From Heliocidaris tuberculata (Eukaryota > Echinodermata > Echinoidea > Camarodonta > Echinometridae): a DNA stretch of 64,000 bases. The stretch lies in assembly GCA_025618425.1 (NCBI GenBank), contig CM046835.1, positions 15,325,200 through 15,389,199 of the forward strand, in the 5' to 3' direction. This document shows positions 23,478 through 32,639 of this stretch, in pieces. The position numbers and the translations under genes are program-made. How positions within the stretch are numbered: the stretch's first letter is position 1; each line of letters begins with the position of its first letter. Below the pieces are notes generated by a model. It was given only the letters and a program-made list of their open reading frames with translations. It did no database searches and was not told where the DNA came from.

Positions 23478-23594
23478 CTACTTTTGTTGTGTCACTTGCT
23501 TCTCGGCTACTGCTGGTGGAATCATAGTACTGAGTACAAGCGCCTCCGCTGCTACGATGAACATGAATGCTATCAAACCTATCACTAACAAAAC
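23478..23594 (-). CDS. SLC16-like transporter, last coding exon (twelfth membrane helix)
   Basis: On the minus strand an acceptor TAATTTCTACAG is followed by 38 codons and a TAG at 23478-23480. The peptide is a hydrophobic helix (VLLVIGLIAFMFIVAAEALV) followed by STMIPPAVAEKQVTQQK, the size and character expected for the last helix and short tail of a monocarboxylate transporter. The frame is phase 0 at its start, whereas the preceding recognised exon ends in phase 1, so a short exon for helix 11 should lie between them; I could not find it. A different frame also stays open here but is not membrane-like. Confidence 0.6.
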   Translation of the reverse strand, partial: VLLVIGLIAFMFIVAAEALVLSTMIPPAVAEKQVTQQK

Positions 23595-23642
23595 CTGTAG
23601 AAATTAAAGGAAAGGAGATAAACATTTTACATACATTAGCTC

Positions 23643-24350
23643 CCCTGTTCTTAAAGTGCGGCCCACGGGCCACTTGTGGCCCGCGAAACGATTTCATGCG
23701 GCCCGCCAAAATATCTGAGTAAGAAGAAAAAAAATCTTGTTTTAAGAACTATGTTGATACATAATATATCATCCTAACTATTGGTAAGAATAAAAGTATC
23801 AAATTTTTTGCTCGCTCGCAAATAGCGTATCATATTTATCTGTTCCCTGCCCTACCACATATTATACTTCGGGTTTTTTTTTTTTTTAATCAAACAAAGA
23901 AAAATATAAGGAGGGTGTATTCTAAAATCGTTTAACCGTCCTTAGATGAGTCATTCGGGTATGTATGCATTAACGTCTGTGGCGGGGGATGGGGCCTGGA
24001 GCCCTCTCCCCCGAGAATATAAAAATAATTCCTGCATTCGGGCACCAACCATCTCATTTTGGGGCAGTGAAATGGTCTCTTTGTAATTTTTATATCTTAT
24101 CTAAATTAGCACATTTGAAATTACATTTTCACAATTCTAAAGTGTCAATTTTTTTTGCTCGCAAGCTTCGCTCGCTCGCTGAATAATAATAATTATTAAA
24201 AAAACAAACAGAAAGCTAATACACAATGTATTCGGGCAAGAGTCGTGAGTCCCATGCGCGTCTTTGTATGTATATATAATACTCTGTGGCCCGCGACGTA
24301 ATTTCAAGAATATTTCTGGCCCTCCTAACAAAATAATTAAGAACCCAGGC
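23643..24350. mobile_element. hAT-type non-autonomous transposon with 8-bp target duplication
   Basis: The element is bounded by identical 8-bp copies ATTAGCTC at 23635-23642 and 24351-24358. Ends read CCCTGTTCTTAAAGTGCGGC and, reversed, GCCTGGGTTCTTAATTATTT. The GTGCGGCCCACGGGCC / GTGGCCCGCG motif near both ends is typical of hAT elements in many animals. No transposase remains. It sits in the intron before the last SLC16-like exon. Confidence 0.85.
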
Positions 24351-24804
24351 ATTAGCTCTTAACAATCATATCTCCTAATGTCAAAATTGTAGGAAAATTG
24401 GGTGTATTTTGAACCATCTATATCTGGCTGAATGTCAAAAACACTTGAAAGAATATCTGCGAGCAAGCAAGCAAAAATTTTAAAAGTTCTTTCTAATATG
24501 CTGTAGATATCGGCTGGTGCATTATTAAGAGCGAAAATGACGACCGCAAATTCATTTTAAGGGCCTTTTTGTCTTTCCATTAAACCTGTGTTGTTTTTCT
24601 TATTGTCTCAGCAATGATTTTCAATGCATTTGTGTGGTCGCATTGTAACCGATAAAAAAAATTTTCCGAGAAAACCAAACTTGAATGGATTTTAAGCACA
24701 ATCTCATAAAAAATAAAACGAGTAAGGTTATATCGAGATTATATATATACTTGATGCGATATGCTTGATTTAACAACTTATAAGATTGGGAAAATTAGAC
24801 AGGA

Positions 24805-25090
24805 AAAGGAGCACTTACCAGAAGTAAAAAGGGTACTTATCAGATCTTGAAAAGGGCACTATCAGAGGGAAAAATGACACTAGAGAGAGAGAAAAAAGGT
24901 ACTTACCATAAGTAAAGAGGGCTCTTAGCACATTGGAAAGGGACACTATCAGAAGGAGAAAGGGGGCGCTTATCAGAAGGGGAAAGGACCATTACTAGAA
25001 AGGAAATCGGTCACTATTGGAAGTAAAATGGGGTAATTTTCAGAGAGAAAGGGTGAAATTTGTGGAAATATAAAGGGGCACTTTCTGGGT
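24805..25090 (+). repeat. Degenerate short-unit tandem repeat
   Basis: A unit of roughly 27-40 bp built around GGGCACTATCAGAAGGAGAA recurs six to eight times with heavy divergence (GAGCACTTACCAGAAG, GGTACTTATCAG, GGGCACTATCAGAGGG, GGGCGCTTATCAGAAGG). Non-coding, in an SLC16-like intron. Confidence 0.65.
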
Positions 25091-25753
25091 ACTTGAAACG
25101 TGTTTTTTTTGTGTGTGTGTGTGGGGGGGGGGCAACTGTGCCCTCTGCATGACCCCCTCCCATCCTCCCCGGAGCACCCCCTCTGATATAACGAATATGC
25201 AGACAATACTCGATACCAACCTTTGGCAGATTCTAGTGACCAGATTACGCAGAACTTTCGATTGCATCGGAAGCACGAAAGAATTTCAAGAGCAACCGTC
25301 CCATAAATATGCAACTCTGATCGCTCACACTTGATGTTTGTTACCTTCATCGGATTGATAGGCCTACTGAGCCACCGATTTTTTGATTTACCGTTTGGAA
25401 ATTTTACAAGACCCCATTTTTCGGTAGTCTTATGGATCTTCAGTTTTGCGGACACATTTCAATATAAATTTTGTTTCGAAATTAGCCTTCAAAACTATAT
25501 TCTGCATGAATTAGGATGTTGAAATTATCGGAGGGTCGACTCGTGTCAATAAAATTGTGTGAGGGAATTTTACAGGCCTCATTTCTTTCATGAATTTCGA
25601 AACCTTTAATGTAATGTGTGCTATAAAGATGAGGTGCACGCGCACGCCTACTCGCCTAGATACGGTTAAAATCGGGAATGATTAAAAAAAAAAAAATTTA
25701 CATGTGTTTTGAAATAAAGTCTTTTCAATTTCACAATGAAGAAAAGCTCAGAC

Positions 25754-26682
25754 CTGAGAATGAAGCCCCGATGAATGTTCCAGTTCCATAGACAATGTTC
25801 GATGCGGCTTGAATAGAAGAGAAATCTGATTTTGGTGCTCTGTCTGTGCAGATGATCACATAAAGAAGATTCCTCTCGGCATACGTCAGGGAAGTAATAA
25901 ATGATGTCACCATCATGAGAGCATATTTGGGGACAAAAATGTCGGTAAGAAGTGACGTCATGTTCAGGAATGTAAGAAAGAGAAACCATCGTAGGCTTGA
26001 AAAATGTTTTAAATACAGGAGTATTCCTCCGAAACAACGTCCGATGAAGCACGCTGCTGCCCCGGAATAGGCGAGTGATATAGCCTTTGAGGTGGGGATG
26101 CCTCTGCCAACTGCTCGAGGTATCAAGAAGGCGCACCATCCCCCTCTGACATGCCGAAAATAAAGGTGCCGAACATGAGCACAATGAGCCAGCGATCACG
26201 GTTATACACAGAATTCTTTAAAATTCGACATATAGTCTTATATAAATTAATACATTTTGTCGGACCACTCGCTACTCTATCGTTGTAGGAAGCATCTGAC
26301 GATGTCCTGTCCCGGCCAAGTTTCGATGCTTCCTCCTGTAACCTTGTGTCATCACTGACCGTCTCTTCATCTATGATCATATCTAAGGAGTTCTCTTGGC
26401 AAGGTTGGCTCTCAGTGCCGTTATGAGTATCACGTATCTTACGTTCTCCATTAACATCTACTAAGATGGCCAATGGAATAAGATGAGACATGATGCCTCC
26501 TATGATCATCAAGGATCCCCTCCATCCATAGATCCCCATCAGGTAATCTGCCAACAGGGGCATCACTGCCATACCCACTGCCAATCCTGACTTGCCGATT
26601 CCAAAGAAAATACCAAACTCTTCATCGCAATGATTTCCTAGCGAGGTCACAAATGAGAGTGCGAGGATGTTTGCTCCGAGCC
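25754..26682 (-). pseudogene. SLC16 (monocarboxylate transporter)-like main exon, one frameshift
   Basis: Acceptor GTTTGATTGCAG at 26683-26694, donor AG/GTCTGAG at 25753. The first part reads GLGANILALSFVTSLGN, then a glycine-rich helix and GIYGWRGSLMIIGGIMSHLI, the G-W-R-G-a block of MCT helix 6. A charged cytoplasmic loop of about 100 residues follows, then FGTFIFGMSEG. Here the frame breaks in a C5 run (26140-26144; one G too few on the coding strand). After it, GWCAFLIPRAVGRGIPTSKA..., SGAAACFIGRCFGG and helices 9-10 follow, with GR-x-x-G as in MCT helix 8. MCTs carry monocarboxylates or related solutes with protons at the plasma membrane. A homopolymer frameshift could be an assembly error, but the neighbouring exon also has stops, so decay is possible. 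Upstream helices 1-2 were not found. Confidence 0.75.
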
Positions 26683-26694
26683 CTGCAATCAAAC

Positions 26695-27250
26695 GGAATC
26701 GAAAATGAAGTGATATTTTACTAATATCTAAAGATCTTAACACAGTTCATCCCACATTGTCATTTTTCATTTGAACTTAACCCGTACTTGTGTCATATTT
26801 TACATAAAAGAAAAGTTAGAAGGTTGTATTACAGTTTTCTTTTATTTTTTGTTAAATGCAACTTTTTTTGATTATTTATTATAACAACTTTTAGAATATC
26901 ATTTTGTTTTGTTTTGAACAATTGAAAATAAATGAATTACATAATCCAAAGTTTATAATATTCACAAAAGTTTTGACCGTAGAATGAACTTGATAAAGAA
27001 AAAACTTAGTATCCCTAGAAAGGGAATTACATTTCCTTTCCTTATGCGTACCACATTTTTTAACACAAGACCCAATAAAATGGTACAAGCATTTGAAAAG
27101 TAATAATCGTCAAAAAGAAACACTGATCATGAGCACTATCGTTAGAGTTCGAATAGTACCCTAGCTTGCGTTATTTGAAACGTAAACACTCAAAGTCATG
27201 AAGAGTCTTATTTGATTGTATAGGAGACGATGTAATGTTTCACATCATCG
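26695..27250. other. SLC16-like intron, right after the main exon
   Basis: AT-rich, no supported gene. A stop in the membrane-protein frame just before the acceptor supports the chosen exon start. Confidence 0.5.
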
Positions 27251-27259
27251 GTTCTTGTC

Positions 27260-27465
27260 TTAGAGCCTTCCGCGTCCCCAGCTTCATGTGTATTGAGTTG
27301 TTCGCCTTCCATATTCATGTAACTATGCTCATGTTGTTCGTGTATGTATTTTATTATTGAATTATGTCTGATGTGAATATTACATTGTTATTTTGTTAAG
27401 CGCATAGAGATGACAAGATAGGATGCCCTATACTATAAGCTGATTATTATTATTATCTGTCATTT
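27260..27465 (+). repeat. 3' tail of a retroposon (SINE or LINE)
   Basis: TTAAGCGCATAGAGATGACA followed by a palindromic-like TGCCCTATACTATAAGCT and a TTA-repeat tail. AAGCGCATAGAG...ATTATTATT endings are common to many animal SINE/LINE 3' ends. The 5' limit is a guess. Confidence 0.4.
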
Positions 27466-27499
27466 TACAGATTATTATTAATTTCGTTTAGAATTATTT

Positions 27500-29129
27500 C
27501 TTTATTATTTATTTTTTTTTTATCCCATTTTTTTTATTATCACGATTGCTCAAAATCTGTATCAGTCAATTTTCTTGAATTTTGATCAGTCATCAGGTTC
27601 TATAAGATCAAGTTCCCGTATCTTTTTCAAGGTCATTAATTTATCGTGACGTCATCTAGGCGCCATTTTGTGAAAATGAACTTATGGTCATATCTTCATA
27701 ACGGAAAGTCATTTTTTATTCATATTTGGCATGGTCAAGGTCCATGTCAATCTGGTCAAGGTCATTTCGTTAAACGCGCGCGTACGCGTACGTCCGCGCG
27801 TCAGTGCGTGCGCAAAAATGAAAAATGCTCCAAATCATCTCAAATCATTTTCCACAGGTTTCAGGCCAGTTTTAAGCATTTCAAAAATTTCTGCGCGTAT
27901 GCGCCCGCGCGCGCAACACATAGATAACGTAGAAACGCCGTTTTTTCGCATGGTTTGGGTTCCTGGCACTTTTCTTAACAATGTCCAACCATTTACAGTC
28001 ATTCTCGACCTTCCATAATGCCACACGCGCGCGTCAAACTTTCAAATTCGTGCGCGCGTCAATGGGCAATATAATGTAAAAAGTGCTAAAAACATGCCTA
28101 TTTAGAATCCGCCATAGCTCGTCAGAAAGCGTGGAGACCCCCCATTTTTTTTACATTTTCTGAAAGCCTATGAGTTGTAGATTGTAATTCATGAAAAAAA
28201 ATCGGGGGTCAATCGAACGGAACGTCGTCCCATTTGCAATGAACTCAAAAATTCGATTTTGAAAAAATGACGTCATAATTTTTGTATTCATTTGACAAAA
28301 TTTCAGTAATAGATTGTCGAATTCTTCAAAATTTGATATGTTGTAGCTTAGACAATTCTTACAAGATCAGTCACCACGATTTTTCATTTTGACAAAGGCA
28401 TCATGGCGTATTTTTGCGATTAAAGGAGCATGTCAATTTTCTCATTTTGCGTATATTCTCTATGGGACATGACTTTTTCTCAAATCTTGATTCTACATTC
28501 CCGTCTTCTTTGAGCAGTATCTCTGATGTTTCTGCTCGATTTTCTTCCAAATTTTGGTATGTTATAGCTGAGACTATGAGCTTTTACAAGTGTGCCCTCC
28601 AATTTTTGATCAGATGTCGGGATCATGCCCGTTTTTTAAGTACAAAATGTCATTTGAGAATCCCGTTTTTCGTCTACGTGTTATCTCTATTGGAAAACTT
28701 TTGGTCCATTGGTAAAGCACTTGCCTCCCATCCCGCCGACCCAGGTTCGAATCCCGGTGGGTCCATTTTTTTTTGAAATTTTTTTTTCTTCTTTTTGCCT
28801 CATATTTTACCATTTGCTTCGACTACTGTAACATATTAAATCACAGACAATGTAATAAACTTTTTTATTTTGCGTGTTATGTCTAATTGAATGTAGTTTG
28901 TGTACAACCCTATGCAAAATCTCATTGCCTGTCGTGTATTAAACCTATGGGTTTAATATCCCATATATAATGCAATATGAAATTGCCCGATTTTCTTGGA
29001 CGCAAGTCTCCATCCATTTTTAACATAATCAGGAATATTATCTTGCACAAATATTATCACATCTTAGCAATTTTTACCAACGGGTAGACAGACCACCTAA
29101 TTCGTCTTCAGTGACGAATTAAAGTTCTA

Positions 29130-29130
<1 letters not shown>
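27500..29130 (+). mobile_element. Helitron-like non-autonomous element, copy 1
   Basis: About 1.6 kb, matching 30777-32416 along nearly its whole length. Its 3' end is the hairpin TAATTCGTC-TTCAGT-GACGAATTA (29098-29121) followed six bases later by CTAG (29127-29130) and a T. A short hairpin close to a CTRR end followed by T is the hallmark of Helitron 3' termini. No Rep/helicase frame is present. It contains GCGC-rich alternating patches and a tRNA-like module at 28691-28770. The 5' limit is approximate. It lies in the intron between two SLC16-like exons; a TTA microsatellite begins right at its 3' end. Confidence 0.65.
28695..28771 (+). other. tRNA-like module inside Helitron-like copy 1
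   Basis: Contains a box-A-like TGGTCCATTGG and a perfect RNA polymerase III box B, GGTTCGAATCC, about 45 bp apart, ending GGTGGGTCCA then a T-run that could terminate transcription. The T-stem forms with one mismatch, but the 5' acceptor strand does not pair, so it is not a functional tRNA. It resembles the head of a tRNA-derived SINE. Confidence 0.6.
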
Positions 29131-29218
<88 letters not shown>

Positions 29219-29245
29219 CATTATTATTATCATTATTATCATTAT
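29131..29245 (+). repeat. (TTA)n microsatellite
   Basis: More than 110 bp of ATT/TTA repeats with a few ATC interruptions, starting at the CTAG end of the Helitron-like copy. Also functions as the far part of the intron before the SLC16-like exon. Confidence 0.95.
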
Positions 29246-29318
29246 TTGTAACATAATGTCAATGAAATGTAAAATTGTTAATGTTGAAATGAAATCAACG
29301 CCATAATCCTACCAGCAG

Positions 29319-29462
29319 CGGATAGACGGATAGCTAACTGAGCATTGTTGGTCACCATTGATGCTTAAATGAGATTCCCTGATGCCAGGACAGCCCCTGC
29401 CATCTATAGGATCCGACGCTATCCTCCATGAAGCCGTTGGTACATGTAGGCTACAATGGGAC
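29319..29462 (-). pseudogene. SLC16-like exon (helices 3-4) with three in-frame stops
   Basis: Exactly 144 nt between a good acceptor (TTTTTCTCATTCTACAG) and donor (GCTG/GTAGGA). In the family frame it reads PIVAYMYQRLHGG-stop-RRIL-stop, then MAGAVLASGNLI-stop-ASMVTNNAQ and LAIRLSAAG. This is the conserved MCT segment with R-R-x-x-x-M-A-G. It joins the next exon to give SAAGLGANIL in perfect phase. Length, splice sites and frame are kept, but three codons are stops, pointing to point mutations in a recently dead gene, a collapsed paralogue, or recoding by editing. Another frame is open but is not MCT-like. Confidence 0.7.
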
Positions 29463-30180
29463 CTGTAGAATGAGAAAAAATTGATTAGAAGACCCTTTCT
29501 CTTATTTAAAACCACATGTTGAATACAATCCAAAGGTAATAACAATTTCCAAATATAGACAATAAAATATTGAATCGAATTGAACTGATATTGGATGGTG
29601 ACCACTAGCGTATTTCAATTTACCCTCCCTGACAAATTTCCAACCATGAAAAAAGAAATACTGTCATTTTAGTTCAGTAACAAAATATGTTTTTCATGTA
29701 TAACATTAATAATCATCAAAAGGCTCTTAAAACCTCATAAGTTATGGTCTCATGAACATCTTTTCAGAGATTGTCTAAGAAATCAAAACAAAACGAGGCA
29801 AAAAAAAAAGAAAAAAAAAAAGAAGAGACCATGATAAAGGTACATTCTAATCTGGCAGCCTGTCCCATAATAGTCACCCCATTTTACATATGAGATTTGA
29901 CCCCTGAAAGTTACTTAAACCATCCATGTCATTTACAAAAAGCTTGTCAGCTCGGAGGGGAAAAAAATGGGGGAAAATTTTTCCCCTTAAGGCCCGTTGA
30001 CAAAATTTTGTCAGAAGGAAGAAGTATGGATGTACTTTACAAAAATATAAATACTGATAAAAATTCCCATCGGGAAGGGGGTGTAACACGCCCCTAAAAA
30101 AAAACAAAGTGCCTCAAAACCAAGCTTTGCTGCCCAAAATGCTCTTGATGTAGAGAAAAACCCCCTTTTTTGCATTATAA
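29463..30180. other. Sequence up to the assembly gap, nothing supported
   Basis: AT-rich, with an A-rich run at 29795-29825. The upstream exons of the SLC16-like gene (helices 1-2) should lie in this direction but none is seen before the gap. Confidence 0.45.
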
Positions 30181-30680
30181 NNNNNNNNNNNNNNNNNNNN
30201 NNNNNNNNNNNNNNNNNNNNNNNNNNNNNNNNNNNNNNNNNNNNNNNNNNNNNNNNNNNNNNNNNNNNNNNNNNNNNNNNNNNNNNNNNNNNNNNNNNNN
30301 NNNNNNNNNNNNNNNNNNNNNNNNNNNNNNNNNNNNNNNNNNNNNNNNNNNNNNNNNNNNNNNNNNNNNNNNNNNNNNNNNNNNNNNNNNNNNNNNNNNN
30401 NNNNNNNNNNNNNNNNNNNNNNNNNNNNNNNNNNNNNNNNNNNNNNNNNNNNNNNNNNNNNNNNNNNNNNNNNNNNNNNNNNNNNNNNNNNNNNNNNNNN
30501 NNNNNNNNNNNNNNNNNNNNNNNNNNNNNNNNNNNNNNNNNNNNNNNNNNNNNNNNNNNNNNNNNNNNNNNNNNNNNNNNNNNNNNNNNNNNNNNNNNNN
30601 NNNNNNNNNNNNNNNNNNNNNNNNNNNNNNNNNNNNNNNNNNNNNNNNNNNNNNNNNNNNNNNNNNNNNNNNNNNNNNNN
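30181..30680. other. Assembly gap (500 N)
   Basis: Exactly 500 unresolved bases, probably a placeholder for unknown length. Its right edge falls inside the 3' end of a Helitron-like copy, so the gap was most likely caused by the tandem repeat. Confidence 0.99.
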
Positions 30681-30776
30681 TATTATCTTGCACAAATATT
30701 ATCACATCTTAGCAATAATTTACCAACGGGTAGACAGACCACCTAATTCGTCTTCAGTGACGAATTAAATTTCTAG
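30681..30776 (+). mobile_element. Helitron-like element, 3' end only (copy 2, cut by the gap)
   Basis: Only the last 96 bp are visible: TATTATCTTGCACAAATATT, then the hairpin at 30744-30767 and CTAG at 30773-30776. The next copy begins immediately, so the copies are head-to-tail. Confidence 0.75.
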
Positions 30777-32416
30777 TTATTCTTTATTTACGCCACTTTT
30801 TTGTGACAGTGATTTCTCAAATTCGGCTCACTCACTTTTCATCAAATTTCAGTCAGTTATCAGGCCTATCATGGTCAAGTGCCACGAAATATTTCAAGGT
30901 CATCAGGTCATCGTGACGTCATCCAGGCGCCATTTTGTGAAATCACATTATCGATCATATCTTCATAACGAGTCATCAAAAATGAACTATATTTAATACA
31001 CATAAACTTCCGGTTAAGGGTCAATGTAACATGTTAGCAAAATTTGCGCGCGCGTTATGACGTGCACGTACGCGCGCGTCAAAATTTAAAAATACTCAAA
31101 ATCATCTCAAATTCATTTTGCACACGTTTCAGGCCATTTTAAGTATTTCAAAATTTTCCGTGCGTGCACGCCCGCGCGCGCGATATGCGCGTTCGCAGCG
31201 CGTACGGAACGTAAAAACGCCGTTTTTTCGCATGGTTTGTATTCCTGACACTATTCCTGACAATTTCTAACTATTTACAGTCATTCTCGACCTTCCATAA
31301 TGTCACACGCGCGCGTCAAACTTTCAAATTCGTGCGCGCGTCAATGGGCAATATGATGTAAAATGTGGTAAAAACATGCCTATCTAGAATCCGCCATAGC
31401 TCGTCAGAAAGCGTGGAGACCCCCCATTTTTTTTACATGTTCTGAAAGCCTATGAGTTGTAGATTGGAATTCATGAAAAAAATTTGGGGGTCAATAGATC
31501 GGAGCGTCGTCACATTTGCATATGAACTCAAAAATTCGATTTTGAAAAAATGACGTCATAATTTTTGTATTCATTTGACAATATTTCAGTAATAGATTGT
31601 CGATTTTCTTCCAAATTTTGATATGTTGTAGCTGAGACAATTCTCTACAAGATCAGTCACCTCGATTTTTCATTTTGACAAAGGCATCATGGCGTATTTT
31701 TGCGATTAAAGGAGGCATGTCAATTTTTCTCATTTTGCGTGTATTCTCTATGGGAGATGACTTTTTCTCAAATCTTGATTCTACATTCCCGTCTTCTTTG
31801 AGCAGTATCTTTGTAATTTCTGCTCGATTTTCTTCCAAATTTTAATATGTTATAGCTGAGACTATAAGCTTTCACAAGTGTGCTCTCCAATTTTTGATCA
31901 GATGTCGGGATCATGCCGGTTTGTTAAGTACAAAATGTCATTTGAGAATCCCGTTTTTCGTCTACGTGTTATCTCTATTGGAAAACTTATGGTCCATTGG
32001 TAAAGTACTTGCCTCCCATCCCGCCGACCCAGGTTCGAATCCCGGTGGGTCCATTTTTTTTTGAAATTTTTTTTTCTTCTTTTTGCCTCATATTTTACCA
32101 TTTGCTTCGACTACTGTAACATATAAAATCACAAACAATGTCATAAACTTTTTTATTTTGCGTGTTATGCCTAATAGAATGTAGTTTGTGTACAACCCTA
32201 TGCAAAATCTGATTGCCTGTCGTGTATTAAACCTATGGGTTTAATATCCCATGTATAATGGAATATGAAATTGCCCGATTTTCTTGGACGTAAGTCTCCA
32301 TACATTGTCAACATTATCAGGAATATTATCTTGCACAAATATTATCACATCTTAGCAATTTACCAACGGGTAGACAGACCACCTAATTCGTCTTCAGTGA
32401 CGAATTAAAGTTCTAG
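30777..32416 (+). mobile_element. Helitron-like element, full unit (copy 3), 1,640 bp
   Basis: Bounded by the CTAG end of the previous copy and its own hairpin (32384-32407) plus CTAG (32413-32416). Landmarks in order: GTGACGTCATCCAGGCGCCA, GCGC-rich patches at 31046-31081 and 31158-31205, ATGACGTCATAATTTTTGTA, the tRNA-like module at 31985-32060, and TTGTCGTGTATTAAA-type text before the terminal hairpin (here CTGTCGTGTATTAAACC). No coding frame of note. Best reference unit in the window. Confidence 0.75.
31985..32060 (+). other. tRNA-like module inside Helitron-like copy 3
   Basis: Same as the module at 28695-28771: box-A-like TGGTCCATTGG, box B GGTTCGAATCC, end GGTGGGTCCA and a T-run. Near-identical between copies apart from a few substitutions. 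Confidence 0.6.
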
Positions 32417-32639
32417 TAGATTAATTTTAGTTTTGTCAAAACGAGCTTTCCTTTTTCCGCCCACTTTTTGTGTAGATGATATTTCAAAATTGGCTCAGTC
32501 CAATTTCCTCAAGTTTTCGTCAGTCATCAGCCCCTACGAGATCAAGTTCCCGCATCTTTTTCAAGGTCATCAAGGTATTTCCAGGTATTACGTAATTTTG
32601 AGTAAAATGTTAATTTTTACTGCCCCCCCCCCCCTCCCC

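Noticed and set aside
24973..25455. A 160-codon minus-strand frame as the missing SLC16 helix 11 exon
   Set aside because: It is polar, crosses the degenerate tandem repeat, and lacks the G-W-x-x-D/T-G-S-Y pattern expected there.
28691..28771. Functional tRNA gene (glycine-like)
   Set aside because: Box B is perfect but the acceptor stem does not pair and the anticodon arm is poor; present only within repeat copies.
28610..28813. Minus-strand peptide with THRDSNLGRRDGRQ, repeated at 31898-32101
   Set aside because: It is the reverse translation of the tRNA-like box B region in the Helitron-like copies, a familiar false peptide.
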